Shown in pieces: positions 1-4,932 of a DNA stretch of 5,153 nucleotides. This stretch comes from Proteobacteria bacterium UBA664 (lineage in GTDB: Bacteria > Pseudomonadota > Gammaproteobacteria > UBA7966). Position 1 is the stretch's first letter. The number at the start of each line of letters is the position of its first letter. The notes below the pieces were generated by a model, which saw only the letters and a program-made list of their open reading frames with translations, ran no database searches and was not told where the DNA came from. The position numbers were made by a program, and so were the translations under genes. The stretch is from NCBI GenBank assembly GCA_002299125.1, contig DBNU01000005.1:1-5153 (forward strand). Direction: 5' to 3'.

Positions 1-409
1 CGAGCCGGATCGCAGCTCCGCTTGCCATCTGCCGGTAGAGGTCTTCGGCGGCAGCGACCTCAGCGCGCGTGGGGATGGTGCGCACCGACATGTAGCCGCC
101 CGGGATGGGGGTCGCGGTCGCCTTGACCCAGTAGTGGTCGCCGTTCTTGCGCCGATTCTTGACCATGCCCTGCCAGGCACAGCCACTCTTGAGTGTATCC
201 CACAGGTCGCGGAAGGCCTCGGAGGGCATGTCCGGGTGACGAATGAGATTGTGTGGCTGACCGATGAGTTCGTCGCGCTCGAAGCCGCTGGCCGTGATGA
301 AGTCGTCGTTGACGTAGGTGATGCGGCCCTTGGTATCGGTGTGCGAGATGAGGGCGGTGCCCTCCGCGAGCGGATATTCCCGCTGTGTCACCGGCAGGTT
401 ATTGCGCAT
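1..409 (-). CDS. aer: Aer-like aerotaxis receptor, N-terminal PAS region (partial, runs off left edge)
   Basis: Only the first 136 residues are present. Seen: an uninterrupted frame from ATG at 409 encoding a PAS domain that matches E. coli Aer almost position for position. It has VTQ at 7-9, N34, the GQPHNLIRHPDMP block at 50-62, W70, W79 and VKNRRKNGDHYWV at 83-95, then GGYMSVRT near 103-110 and the start of a helical linker (EVAAAEDLYRQM). Known of the family: Aer senses redox state through FAD bound in this N-terminal PAS domain and signals to CheA/CheW through a C-terminal methyl-accepting-type domain. Arg57, His58 and Asp60, in the segment reported as important for FAD binding in E. coli Aer, are conserved here. 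Inferred: an energy-taxis receptor. The transmembrane, HAMP and signalling parts lie outside the window, so another architecture with the same PAS (for example PAS-MCP without HAMP) remains possible. The start is supported by GGAGG nine bases upstream and by numbering identical to E. coli Aer. Confidence 0.9.
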   Translation of the reverse strand, partial: MRNNLPVTQREYPLAEGTALISHTDTKGRITYVNDDFITASGFERDELIGQPHNLIRHPDMPSEAFRDLWDTLKSGCAWQGMVKNRRKNGDHYWVKATATPIPGGYMSVRTIPTRAEVAAAEDLYRQMASGAAIRL

Positions 410-716
410 GATTGCGACCCTCCGAGGCGGTCTGCGAAGCATGAAGTGGTGTCTTTGTCGCGGCCCCTGACCAGCGGGCGCATCCCGTCAGGCCTTGGAG
501 CCGCGCTGGATCGGGACGCACGCGCAACCCCGGGAAGGGAGAACAGCGGGACCGACACGCCGGCGCTGGAACACCCCGGACGCACCTCGGTAACGTCCTG
601 GACGAGACGCGGCTTTAATGATCAGGCTGCGAACGGTTTGCCCGCAAAGAAGTCCCCGGGTTGCCGATCGTCGCCTGCGTGCTGCCCGGAGGGCTGGCGC
701 GATGGGCCGCCCGGCC
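410..716. other. Intergenic region between purB and aer, little recognised
   Basis: This 307-base stretch lies downstream of the purB stop and upstream of aer, both on the minus strand. I see no protein-like frame. The only open frames are GC-rich shadows, one of which (388-585, minus) overlaps the aer start in another frame with no family resemblance. It holds the aer Shine-Dalgarno, a possible weak hairpin at the purB stop, and an AT-richer patch (around 611-622) whose minus strand reads TGATCATTAAAG and might be part of an aer promoter. No good -35/-10 pair or sigma-28 motif was recognised. Confidence 0.6.
419..423 (-). promoter_or_regulatory. Shine-Dalgarno site of aer
   Basis: On the minus strand a perfect GGAGG lies nine bases upstream of the ATG at 409. 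It is the strongest ribosome binding site in the window and fixes the aer start. No convincing sigma-28 motility promoter was found upstream of it. Confidence 0.75.
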
Positions 717-728
717 TCAGGCGGGCAC
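711..728 (-). terminator. Possible weak hairpin at the purB 3' end
   Basis: On the minus strand, GCCCG-CC-TGA-GG-C-CGGGC can fold into a seven-base-pair GC stem with a single bulged C, enclosing the purB TGA stop. No T-run follows, so an intrinsic terminator is doubtful. It could instead protect the 3' end or be chance in GC-rich DNA. Confidence 0.2.
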
Positions 729-2135
729 TGCTGATCGATATCGTGCGGTCGCTGCCTGCGCCGCTGCCGCGATGGCCCGGGCCTGGGCCGCCGCGTTGCC
801 CGTGTAGTCGGCAGGGGTCAAAGCGAGCAGGGCGTCGCGGGCGGCTGCGGGCAGACCGACACTGCTGATGAACTGCCGCAGCCCTTCGGCATCGATGCGC
901 TGGCCGCGCGTGAGCGCCTTCAGTTTCTCGTAGGGTTGCGGGATGTCGTGGCGCCGCATGACCGTCTGCACTGCCTCCGCCAGCACTTCCCAGGCGGGTT
1001 CGAGATCGCGGGCGAGGGCGGCGGGATCGACATCGATGCGACTGAGGCCGCGTTCGATGGCCCGGACGCCGAGCAGCAGGTGGCCCACCGCCGGCCCGAG
1101 ATTGCGCAGCACGGTGGAGTCGGTGAGATCACGCTGCCAGCGCGAGATGGGCAGCTTCTGCTGGAAGTGCGTGCACAGGGCCACGGCCACGCCGAGGTTG
1201 CCTTCGGCGTTCTCGAAGTCGATGGGATTCACCTTGTGCGGCATGGTGGACGATCCCACCTCGCCGGCACGCGTGGCCTGGCGCCAGTAGCCGAGGGAGA
1301 TATAGCCCCAGGTGTCACGGCAGAAGTCGATGAGCAGGGTGGCGATGCGCGCGAGGGTGCCGGTGTACTCGGCGATCCAGTCGTGCGGCTCGATCTGCGT
1401 GGTGTGCGGATTGAAGCCGAGACCGAGGGTCTCCACCACGCCGCGCGCGAGCCGTGGCCAATCGACCTCCGGGTAGGCGGCGAGGTGCGCATTGTAGTTA
1501 CCGACGGCACCGTTCAGCTTGCCCAGGCAGTCCTGCGCGGCGAGGAGATCGATCTGGCGCTGCAGACGCGCGGCGACATTCGCCACCTCCTTGCCCAGCG
1601 TGGTGGGGCTCGCCGGCTGACCGTGAGTGCGGGCGAGCATGGGGCGCTCCGCATGGGCGAGGGCGAGCGTGGCGAGGTGTTCGAGCAGCCCCGCCAGTGC
1701 GGGCAACAGCACGCGTTCCCGCGTGCGCGCGAGCATGAGTGCATAGGCGAGGTTGTTGATGTCCTCGGAGGTGCAGGCGAAGTGCAGGAATTCGCTCGCC
1801 TGACGCAGGATTGGGTGGTCCTCTACCGCAGCCTTCAGAAAGTACTCCACGGCCTTCACATCGTGCTGGGTAGTGGCCTCGATGGACTTGACTTGCAGGG
1901 CCTCCGCCTCACCGAAGCGCGTGGCGATCGCGCGCAGACGGTGCTGGCTGGCCTCATCGAAAGGGCCAACCTCACGGATGCCCGGCTCGGCCGCGAGTGC
2001 GATGAGCCACTCCACCTCCACCTCCACGCGATGGCGGATGAGTGCGTACTCGCTCAGGAGCGGCCGCAGTGGATCGAGCTGGGCGGCGTAGCGGCCGTCG
2101 ACTGGAGACAGGGCAAGGAGGGCGTTGCGTTCCAC
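717..2135 (-). CDS. purB: Adenylosuccinate lyase
   Basis: Cytoplasmic fumarase/aspartase-superfamily enzyme with two roles in purine synthesis: it cleaves SAICAR to AICAR plus fumarate, and adenylosuccinate to AMP plus fumarate. It is 472 residues long against 456 in E. coli, with the excess mainly in an Ala-rich C-terminal tail. Seen: the PVDGRY N-terminus (11-16), TTQHDVKAVEYFLK (88-101), TSEDINN (122-128), RTHGQPASPTT (169-179, with the general acid/base candidate His171 at the E. coli number), LGKLNGAVGNYNAH (204-217), TTQIEPHD (245-252), and the superfamily signature GSSTMPHKVNP (294-304) carrying the catalytic Ser loop. These are followed by SRWQRDLTDSTVLRN (331-345) and PYEKLKALTRG (401-411). 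The start is GTG at 2135, chosen because MERNALLALSPVDGRY aligns end to end with the E. coli N-terminus and no in-frame start with better support lies upstream. There is no clear Shine-Dalgarno. It is divergent from pyrC across 121 bases. Confidence 0.97.
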   Translation of the reverse strand: MERNALLALSPVDGRYAAQLDPLRPLLSEYALIRHRVEVEVEWLIALAAEPGIREVGPFDEASQHRLRAIATRFGEAEALQVKSIEATTQHDVKAVEYFLKAAVEDHPILRQASEFLHFACTSEDINNLAYALMLARTRERVLLPALAGLLEHLATLALAHAERPMLARTHGQPASPTTLGKEVANVAARLQRQIDLLAAQDCLGKLNGAVGNYNAHLAAYPEVDWPRLARGVVETLGLGFNPHTTQIEPHDWIAEYTGTLARIATLLIDFCRDTWGYISLGYWRQATRAGEVGSSTMPHKVNPIDFENAEGNLGVAVALCTHFQQKLPISRWQRDLTDSTVLRNLGPAVGHLLLGVRAIERGLSRIDVDPAALARDLEPAWEVLAEAVQTVMRRHDIPQPYEKLKALTRGQRIDAEGLRQFISSVGLPAAARDALLALTPADYTGNAAAQARAIAAAAQAATARYRSAVPA

Positions 2136-2168
2136 GGGTTGCTCGCAGCGTGAAGGGCAGAGAGGGCG

Positions 2169-2206
2169 CCGCAGGATAGCACCGCCGGCTCGCTACCGGC
2201 CTGCGG
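2169..2206. repeat. Nested inverted repeat in the purB-pyrC intergenic region
   Basis: A perfect seven-base arm pair, CCGCAGG (2169-2175) and CCTGCGG (2200-2206), encloses a second pair, GCCGG (2184-2188) and CCGGC (2196-2200), which share base 2200. It can be drawn as a stem with an eight- to nine-base bulge on the left side and a seven-base loop. The left outer arm overlaps the candidate purB -10, so it could be an operator or a DNA/RNA hairpin. In DNA this GC-rich it could also be chance. Confidence 0.4.
2173..2181 (-). promoter_or_regulatory. Candidate extended -10 promoter of purB
   Basis: On the minus strand TGCTATCCT fits an extended -10 element (TGn followed by TATCCT, four of six matches to TATAAT). 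It would start transcription near 2166 and give a purB leader of about 30 bases. No good -35 hexamer lies 16-18 bases upstream, which is compatible with an extended -10 promoter but leaves the call tentative. Confidence 0.4.
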
Positions 2207-2242
2207 TTCATGCCCCCCGCTTCGGAGCCGGCACCTTTCCCG

Positions 2243-2248
2243 TAGAAT
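2243..2248 (+). promoter_or_regulatory. Candidate -10 element of pyrC
   Basis: TAGAAT matches the sigma-70 -10 consensus at five of six positions and ends eight bases before the pyrC ATG. The best -35 at 16-base spacing, TTCGGA (2221-2226), matches only three of six. With normal spacing transcription would begin at about 2255-2257, at or just before the A of the ATG, giving an essentially leaderless pyrC mRNA. Confidence 0.5.
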
Positions 2249-2256
2249 GCGGCGCC

Positions 2257-3357
2257 ATGACCAATACCCTTCGCATCGAAGTCCCGCGCGGTGACGATTC
2301 GCACCTGCACCTGCGCGACGGGGCGACACTCGCCTCGGTGGTGCCACACACGGTCGCGCAATTTGCGCGCGCAGTGGTGATGCCGAATCTGCGCCCCCCG
2401 GTGACGACCACCGCCATGGCGCTGGCCTATCGCGAGCGGATCCTCGCGGCCGTCCCGCCCGGGCAGTCCTTCGAGCCGCGCATGACGCTCTACCTCACGG
2501 ACAACACGCCGCCGCGCGAGATCGAGGCAGCGGCGCGCTCTGGCCAGGTGGCCGGCGTGAAGTGGTATCCCGCCGGGGCGACCACCAATTCCGATTCCGG
2601 CGTCACCGATGTTGCCCGTATCCAGCCGGCGCTGGCGGCCATGGCCGAGTGCGGTCTGCCGCTGCTGGTGCACGCCGAGGTCACGGATCCCGGGATCGAT
2701 GTCTTCGATCGCGAGGCCACCTTCATACAGGAAGTACTTCGCCCGGAGCTTGCGCGGCACCCGGCGCTGCGTGTGGTCGTGGAGCACGTGACCACCGCCG
2801 ATTCCGTGGACTTCGTCCGTGAGGCGGGCGAGCGGGTCGCCGCCACCATCACGGCCCACCATCTGCTGCTCAACCGCAACGCGTTGTTCCAGGGTGGTCT
2901 GCGTCCGCACCACTACTGTCTGCCTGTGCTGAAGCGCGAGCGTCACCGCCGGGCCCTGCTCGATGTGGTGGCCAGCGGTCATCCACGCTTCTTCCTCGGC
3001 ACTGACAGCGCGCCACATGCGCGCACGGCCAAGGAGTCCGCCTGCGGCTGCGCCGGCATCTACACGGCCCACGCGGCACTCGAGTTCTACGCCGAGGCGC
3101 TGGAGTCGGTCGGGGCGCTCGCGCGCCTGCCCGAGTTCGCGGGTGGTTTTGCCGCCGACTGGTATCGCATTCCGCGCGCAACGGAGCGGTTGGTGCTGGA
3201 GCGCGCCATCTGGGCCGTGCCGGCCGTCTACCCCTTTCTGGAGGAGGACGGGCGTCCGGACGAACTGGTTGCGCTGCGCGCAGGCGCGACCTGCGCCTGG
3301 CGGCTGGTGGGCAGTGTGCCGGCTGGGGCCGCGATACCGAGCGCTGGCAGGCCATGA
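2257..3357 (+). CDS. pyrC: Dihydroorotase, PyrC (class II)
   Basis: Cytoplasmic zinc amidohydrolase for the third step of pyrimidine synthesis, the reversible cyclisation of carbamoyl-aspartate to dihydroorotate. It is 366 residues long against 348 in E. coli. Seen: metal ligands HLHLR with His16 and His18, the Lys expected to be carboxylated (Lys102 in VKWYPAGATTNS), LVHAEV with His139, EHVTT with His177, and GTDSAPH with Asp250 and His254. VVMPNLRPPVTT (40-51), HHLLLNRN (201-208) and KESACGCAG (259-267) are further PyrC blocks. All numbers agree with the E. coli enzyme, which supports ATG 2257. The frame stays open upstream to 2125, but that part overlaps purB and has no PyrC resemblance. 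There is no Shine-Dalgarno before the ATG and the candidate -10 is only eight bases away. The last ~15 residues (VPAGAAIPSAGRP) extend past the usual end. The TGA stop overlaps the rnt ATG. Confidence 0.97.
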   Translation: MTNTLRIEVPRGDDSHLHLRDGATLASVVPHTVAQFARAVVMPNLRPPVTTTAMALAYRERILAAVPPGQSFEPRMTLYLTDNTPPREIEAAARSGQVAGVKWYPAGATTNSDSGVTDVARIQPALAAMAECGLPLLVHAEVTDPGIDVFDREATFIQEVLRPELARHPALRVVVEHVTTADSVDFVREAGERVAATITAHHLLLNRNALFQGGLRPHHYCLPVLKRERHRRALLDVVASGHPRFFLGTDSAPHARTAKESACGCAGIYTAHAALEFYAEALESVGALARLPEFAGGFAADWYRIPRATERLVLERAIWAVPAVYPFLEEDGRPDELVALRAGATCAWRLVGSVPAGAAIPSAGRP

Positions 3358-4064
3358 ACGCGAGGACGCAGAGTCGCAGCCCCGTCGCCGGTCGCTTCCG
3401 CGGCTTCCTGCCGGTGGTGGTGGACGTCGAGACCGGCGGCTTCAATCCGGCGCGCGATGCCCTGCTCGAGATCGCCGCGGTCCTGCTGGAACGCGATCCC
3501 TTCGGGCGCTGGCGTCGCAGCGAGACCGTCGCCTGCCACGTGCGGCCCTTCCCGGGTGCCAACCTCGAGCCCGCGGCGCTGGCCTTCACCGGTATCGATC
3601 CCTATCACCCCTTCCGTCTCGCGGTGCCGGAGGAGGAAGCCCTCGGCCGTGTGTTCACCAAGGTCCGTCAGGCCGTGGCCCACACCGGCTGCACGCGCGC
3701 AGTGCTCGTCGGACACAACGCGCACTTCGATCTGGCCTTCCTCAAGGCTGCGGTGGAACGCTGCGGCATCCGCCGCAATCCCTTCCATGCCTTCAGCACG
3801 CTCGACACGGCCTCGCTCGCGGGCCTCGCCTACGGGCAGACGGTGCTGGCCCGGGCGGTCGTCGCCGCCGGGCTCGACTGGGACCAGCGCGAGGCGCACT
3901 CGGCCATCTACGACGCGGAGAAGACGGCCGATCTCTTCTGCACCATCGTGAACCTCTGGGATGCGCACGCCCCGACCCCGGTCGGCACCTCACCCGATGA
4001 CGACCTGCCAGAACCCTTCGCGGACGCCGACGCCGATCCCCGTGACCGGGCGGGGGACGGCTGA
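3354..4064 (+). CDS. rnt: Ribonuclease T (DEDDh 3'-5' exonuclease)
   Basis: RNase T trims the 3' ends of tRNA (including CCA-end turnover), 5S and 23S rRNA and other stable RNAs, and can degrade single-stranded DNA. It acts as a cytoplasmic dimer. It is 236 residues long against 215 in E. coli. Seen: RFRGFLPVVVDVETGGF (14-30) with Asp24 and Glu26, DALLEIAA (35-42), ANLEPAALAFTGIDP (69-83), the Exo II-type block VGHNAHFDLAFL (119-130) with Asp126, RNPFHAFSTLDTASLAGLA (141-159), and the Exo III block AHSAIYDAEKTADLF (181-195) with His182 and Asp187. Together these complete the DEDDh set. Arg14 and Arg16 belong to the basic RNA-binding patch. The start ATG overlaps the pyrC TGA (ATGA) with no strong ribosome binding site, suggesting translational coupling. 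Residues from about 210 form an acidic Asp/Pro/Ala-rich tail absent from E. coli RNase T. Confidence 0.96.
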   Translation: MNARTQSRSPVAGRFRGFLPVVVDVETGGFNPARDALLEIAAVLLERDPFGRWRRSETVACHVRPFPGANLEPAALAFTGIDPYHPFRLAVPEEEALGRVFTKVRQAVAHTGCTRAVLVGHNAHFDLAFLKAAVERCGIRRNPFHAFSTLDTASLAGLAYGQTVLARAVVAAGLDWDQREAHSAIYDAEKTADLFCTIVNLWDAHAPTPVGTSPDDDLPEPFADADADPRDRAGDG

Positions 4065-4081
4065 CGGCGGTCTGCGCCCTT

Positions 4082-4094
4082 GGCGGGGCCCGCC
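4082..4094 (+). terminator. GC hairpin just downstream of rnt
   Basis: GGCGG-GGC-CCGCC forms a five-base-pair all-GC stem with a three-base loop 18 bases after the rnt stop. There is no following T-run, so this is at best part of a Rho-dependent or non-canonical terminator. Chance is possible at this GC content. Confidence 0.25.
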
Positions 4095-4153
4095 CGGAGG
4101 CCTTCGGGGAAACCACCACCGCGCTTGGCGGCCCGGGTGCTGGCCGCATGCGC

Positions 4154-4184
4154 CGAGCGGGGGGCAGGATCCGTTTCCCCCTCG
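4154..4184. terminator. Possible bidirectional hairpin between convergent rnt and toxin
   Basis: CGAG (4154-4157) pairs with CTCG (4181-4184), and after one bulged C, GGGG (4159-4162) pairs with CCCC (4177-4180). This gives an eight-base-pair stem around a 14-base loop, midway between two convergent transcription units. No T-tract follows on either strand, so terminator function is only a guess from position. Confidence 0.25.
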
Positions 4185-4259
4185 TCGATCCCATATGCTC
4201 CTGCGCTGACCGGTGGCGTTGCGCGCCTCATCAACTGATCCGATTGCCAGGCTGCTGGC

Positions 4260-4553
4260 TTACTCCTCGATTACCGGGAGTGGCAGGGAAGACCGGAAGA
4301 CAAGCAGGATTTCCACGACCTCGGGCAACCTGCGATACACGATCCGGTACGGAGGACGGACGAGTTCCCGAATCCGGGGATCTCCATGTTCTGGAACGAC
4401 ACGTCCTGATTCTGGAAACGACGCAAGCTGCCCGCCCGCTTGATAGAGCCGGGTGGTCACGGCAATCGCGTACGCCGGAGAGTCTTTGCTGATGTACGAT
4501 TAGATGTCTTCGAGGTTGCGAGTTGCCTGCTCAGTCCAACGGATGCGGATCAC
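4260..4553 (-). pseudogene. RelE/ParE-family toxin, interrupted by an in-frame TAA
   Basis: Reading from GTG at 4553, the frame encodes a typical ParE/RelE toxin of 97 codons. The N-terminus IRIRWTEQATRNLEDI is followed by SYISKDSPAYAIAV, and the core reads FPESGRVVPEHGDPRIREL, then PYRIVYR and VEILLVF with a short tail to TAA at 4260-4262. Codon 18 is TAA (4500-4502), between EDI and SYISKDSP, where the family has a sense codon inside the first helical hairpin. The frame is otherwise intact on both sides, so this is a nonsense mutation, not a frameshift. ParE proteins poison gyrase and RelE proteins cleave ribosomal mRNA. The sequence does not tell me which activity this one had. A 66-residue remnant could start at GTG 4460 but has no ribosome binding site and lacks the first strand and helix. 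Start and antitoxin stop overlap as GTGA. GC is about 57-59% by hand count, well below rnt. Confidence 0.85.
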
Positions 4554-4729
4554 AGGTCGAGCCGCTTGCGAACGTCTTCGTGGCTCAATGTGCTTCCGGC
4601 ATCTGCCTCGGCGAGGCCTTGTTCGATCTTTGCCAGGAACAGAAGCCGCTCCATGGCCTCCTCGACCGTAGCGTTGTCGGGAAGCTTGTCGAGTGCCTGT
4701 TGCAGGAGCTTCTTCGCAGTCTCGCCCAC
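4550..4729 (-). CDS. RelB-like antitoxin of a type II toxin-antitoxin module
   Basis: A small acidic protein of 59 residues from GTG 4729. Seen: an N-terminal GETAKKLLQQALDKLPDNAT helix region, then TVEEAMERLLFLAKIEQGLAEADAG, then LSHEDVRKRLDL to TGA at 4550-4552. The pattern LPDxAT...EEAMERL...KIEQGL..A.AG...SHEDVRKRL is typical of uncharacterised RelB-like antitoxins found immediately upstream of RelE/ParE toxins. Role inferred: binds and neutralises the toxin and represses the module's promoter. The next frame begins inside its stop codon (GTGA), a classic coupled TA layout. I chose GTG 4729 because GAGGT sits five bases upstream and the family-like sequence starts there. An upstream ATG at 4759 (69 residues, adding MCGNYKCEVR) has no ribosome binding site but cannot be excluded. 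The partner toxin carries a nonsense codon, so this may now be an orphan. Confidence 0.8.
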   Translation of the reverse strand: MGETAKKLLQQALDKLPDNATVEEAMERLLFLAKIEQGLAEADAGSTLSHEDVRKRLDL

Positions 4730-4734
4730 TCTAA

Positions 4735-4738
4735 CCTC
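4735..4738 (-). promoter_or_regulatory. Shine-Dalgarno deciding the antitoxin start
   Basis: GAGG on the minus strand lies five bases upstream of GTG 4729, within the stretch that would be coding if the ATG at 4759 were used. The ATG at 4759 has no comparable site, so this motif favours the shorter protein. Confidence 0.5.
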
Positions 4739-4759
4739 ACACTTGTAGTTGCCACACAT

Positions 4760-4932
4760 CTGACGCTTTGCACGGATTGGCTATCGCTGGTCTGTCCACG
4801 CGCGAGTACATCGGCGAAAAAGCGCACAGCGGGAGAGCCGCCCGATGCAGCGCCCGGTTCGGTGCATCAAGCGTAGACCACAGGGCTCGATCACTTGTTC
4901 CGCACCGGCCACCGGCCACCGGCCGCAGCCTG
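4760..4932. other. Intergenic region between the amidohydrolase and the antitoxin
   Basis: About 170-200 bases between two minus-strand genes. It should hold the TA promoter/operator, but I see no convincing -35/-10 pair and no clean palindromic operator. The only distinctive element is the heptamer repeat next to the amidohydrolase stop. Confidence 0.4.
4903..4923. repeat. Three perfect tandem copies of CACCGGC
   Basis: CACCGGC is repeated at 4903-4909, 4910-4916 and 4917-4923, beginning nine bases past the end of the amidohydrolase gene. Because the unit contains CCGG, neighbouring copies can pair. On either strand CGGCC (4913-4917) and GGCCG (4921-4925) form a five-base-pair stem with a three-base loop. 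It could act as a weak terminator for the amidohydrolase gene or be a slippage-prone microsatellite. Confidence 0.55.

Larger units (their letters stand above)
2136..2256. promoter_or_regulatory. Divergent purB/pyrC control region
   Basis: These 121 bases separate the GTG of purB (minus) from the ATG of pyrC (plus), so both transcripts must start here or further inside the opposite gene. It contains a candidate -10 for each direction (listed separately) about 70 bases apart and a nested inverted repeat between them. I saw no match to the E. coli PurR operator pattern (ACGCAAACGTTTGCGT) and no obvious riboswitch. Confidence 0.6.
4065..4259. other. Convergent intergenic region rnt / toxin
   Basis: This 195-base gap separates the 3' end of rnt (plus) from the 3' end of the toxin frame (minus). 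Apart from the two GC-rich hairpins listed separately I see nothing: no protein-like frame, no tRNA and no clear insertion boundary. Somewhere here GC falls from the high value of rnt to the lower value of the toxin-antitoxin module. Confidence 0.5.

Noticed and set aside
606..650. Possible sigma-70 or sigma-28 promoter for aer (TTGCGG ... GATCAT, or the TTAAAG patch)
   Set aside because: The -35 matches only about three of six, the spacing is 18, and the leader would be almost 200 bases. The TAAA is not followed at the right distance by a GCCGATAA-like box.
684..694. Small palindrome GCCCGGAGGGC after purB
   Set aside because: It has a four-base stem with no T-run on either side. Such palindromes are frequent by chance at this GC content.
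936..2153. Long open frame (405 codons) on the plus strand antisense to purB
   Set aside because: It lies entirely opposite a clear purB gene and has no recognisable family sequence. Long antisense frames are expected in GC-rich genes with strong third-position bias.
2125..2256. N-terminal extension of pyrC starting at TTG 2125
   Set aside because: The extra 44 residues overlap the purB start, have no resemblance to dihydroorotase and run through the likely promoters. ATG 2257 gives E. coli numbering.
1972..3072. 366-codon minus-strand frame spanning the purB start and most of pyrC
   Set aside because: It is antisense to pyrC and crosses the divergent promoter region. Its composition is rich in Arg, Gly and His without any domain pattern. 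A shadow frame.
2963..4000. 345-codon plus-strand frame covering the end of pyrC and most of rnt
   Set aside because: It is out of frame with two well-supported genes and is an Arg/Pro/Ser-rich shadow with no motifs.
4260..4460. 66-residue frame from GTG 4460 as an independent small gene
   Set aside because: It is the C-terminal two-thirds of the interrupted toxin, with no ribosome binding site before the GTG. It is better described as part of the pseudogene.
4727..4745. Possible integron attC core near the antitoxin start (CTCTAAC / GTTAGAG)
   Set aside because: TA cassettes occur in chromosomal integrons, so I looked. The heptamers do not satisfy RYYYAAC/GTTRRRY, no second core site is visible, and the flanking genes are not cassette-like.
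4523..4876. 117-codon plus-strand frame opposite the antitoxin
   Set aside because: The minus-strand antitoxin has clear family sequence, a ribosome site and a toxin partner. The plus frame shows no domain.
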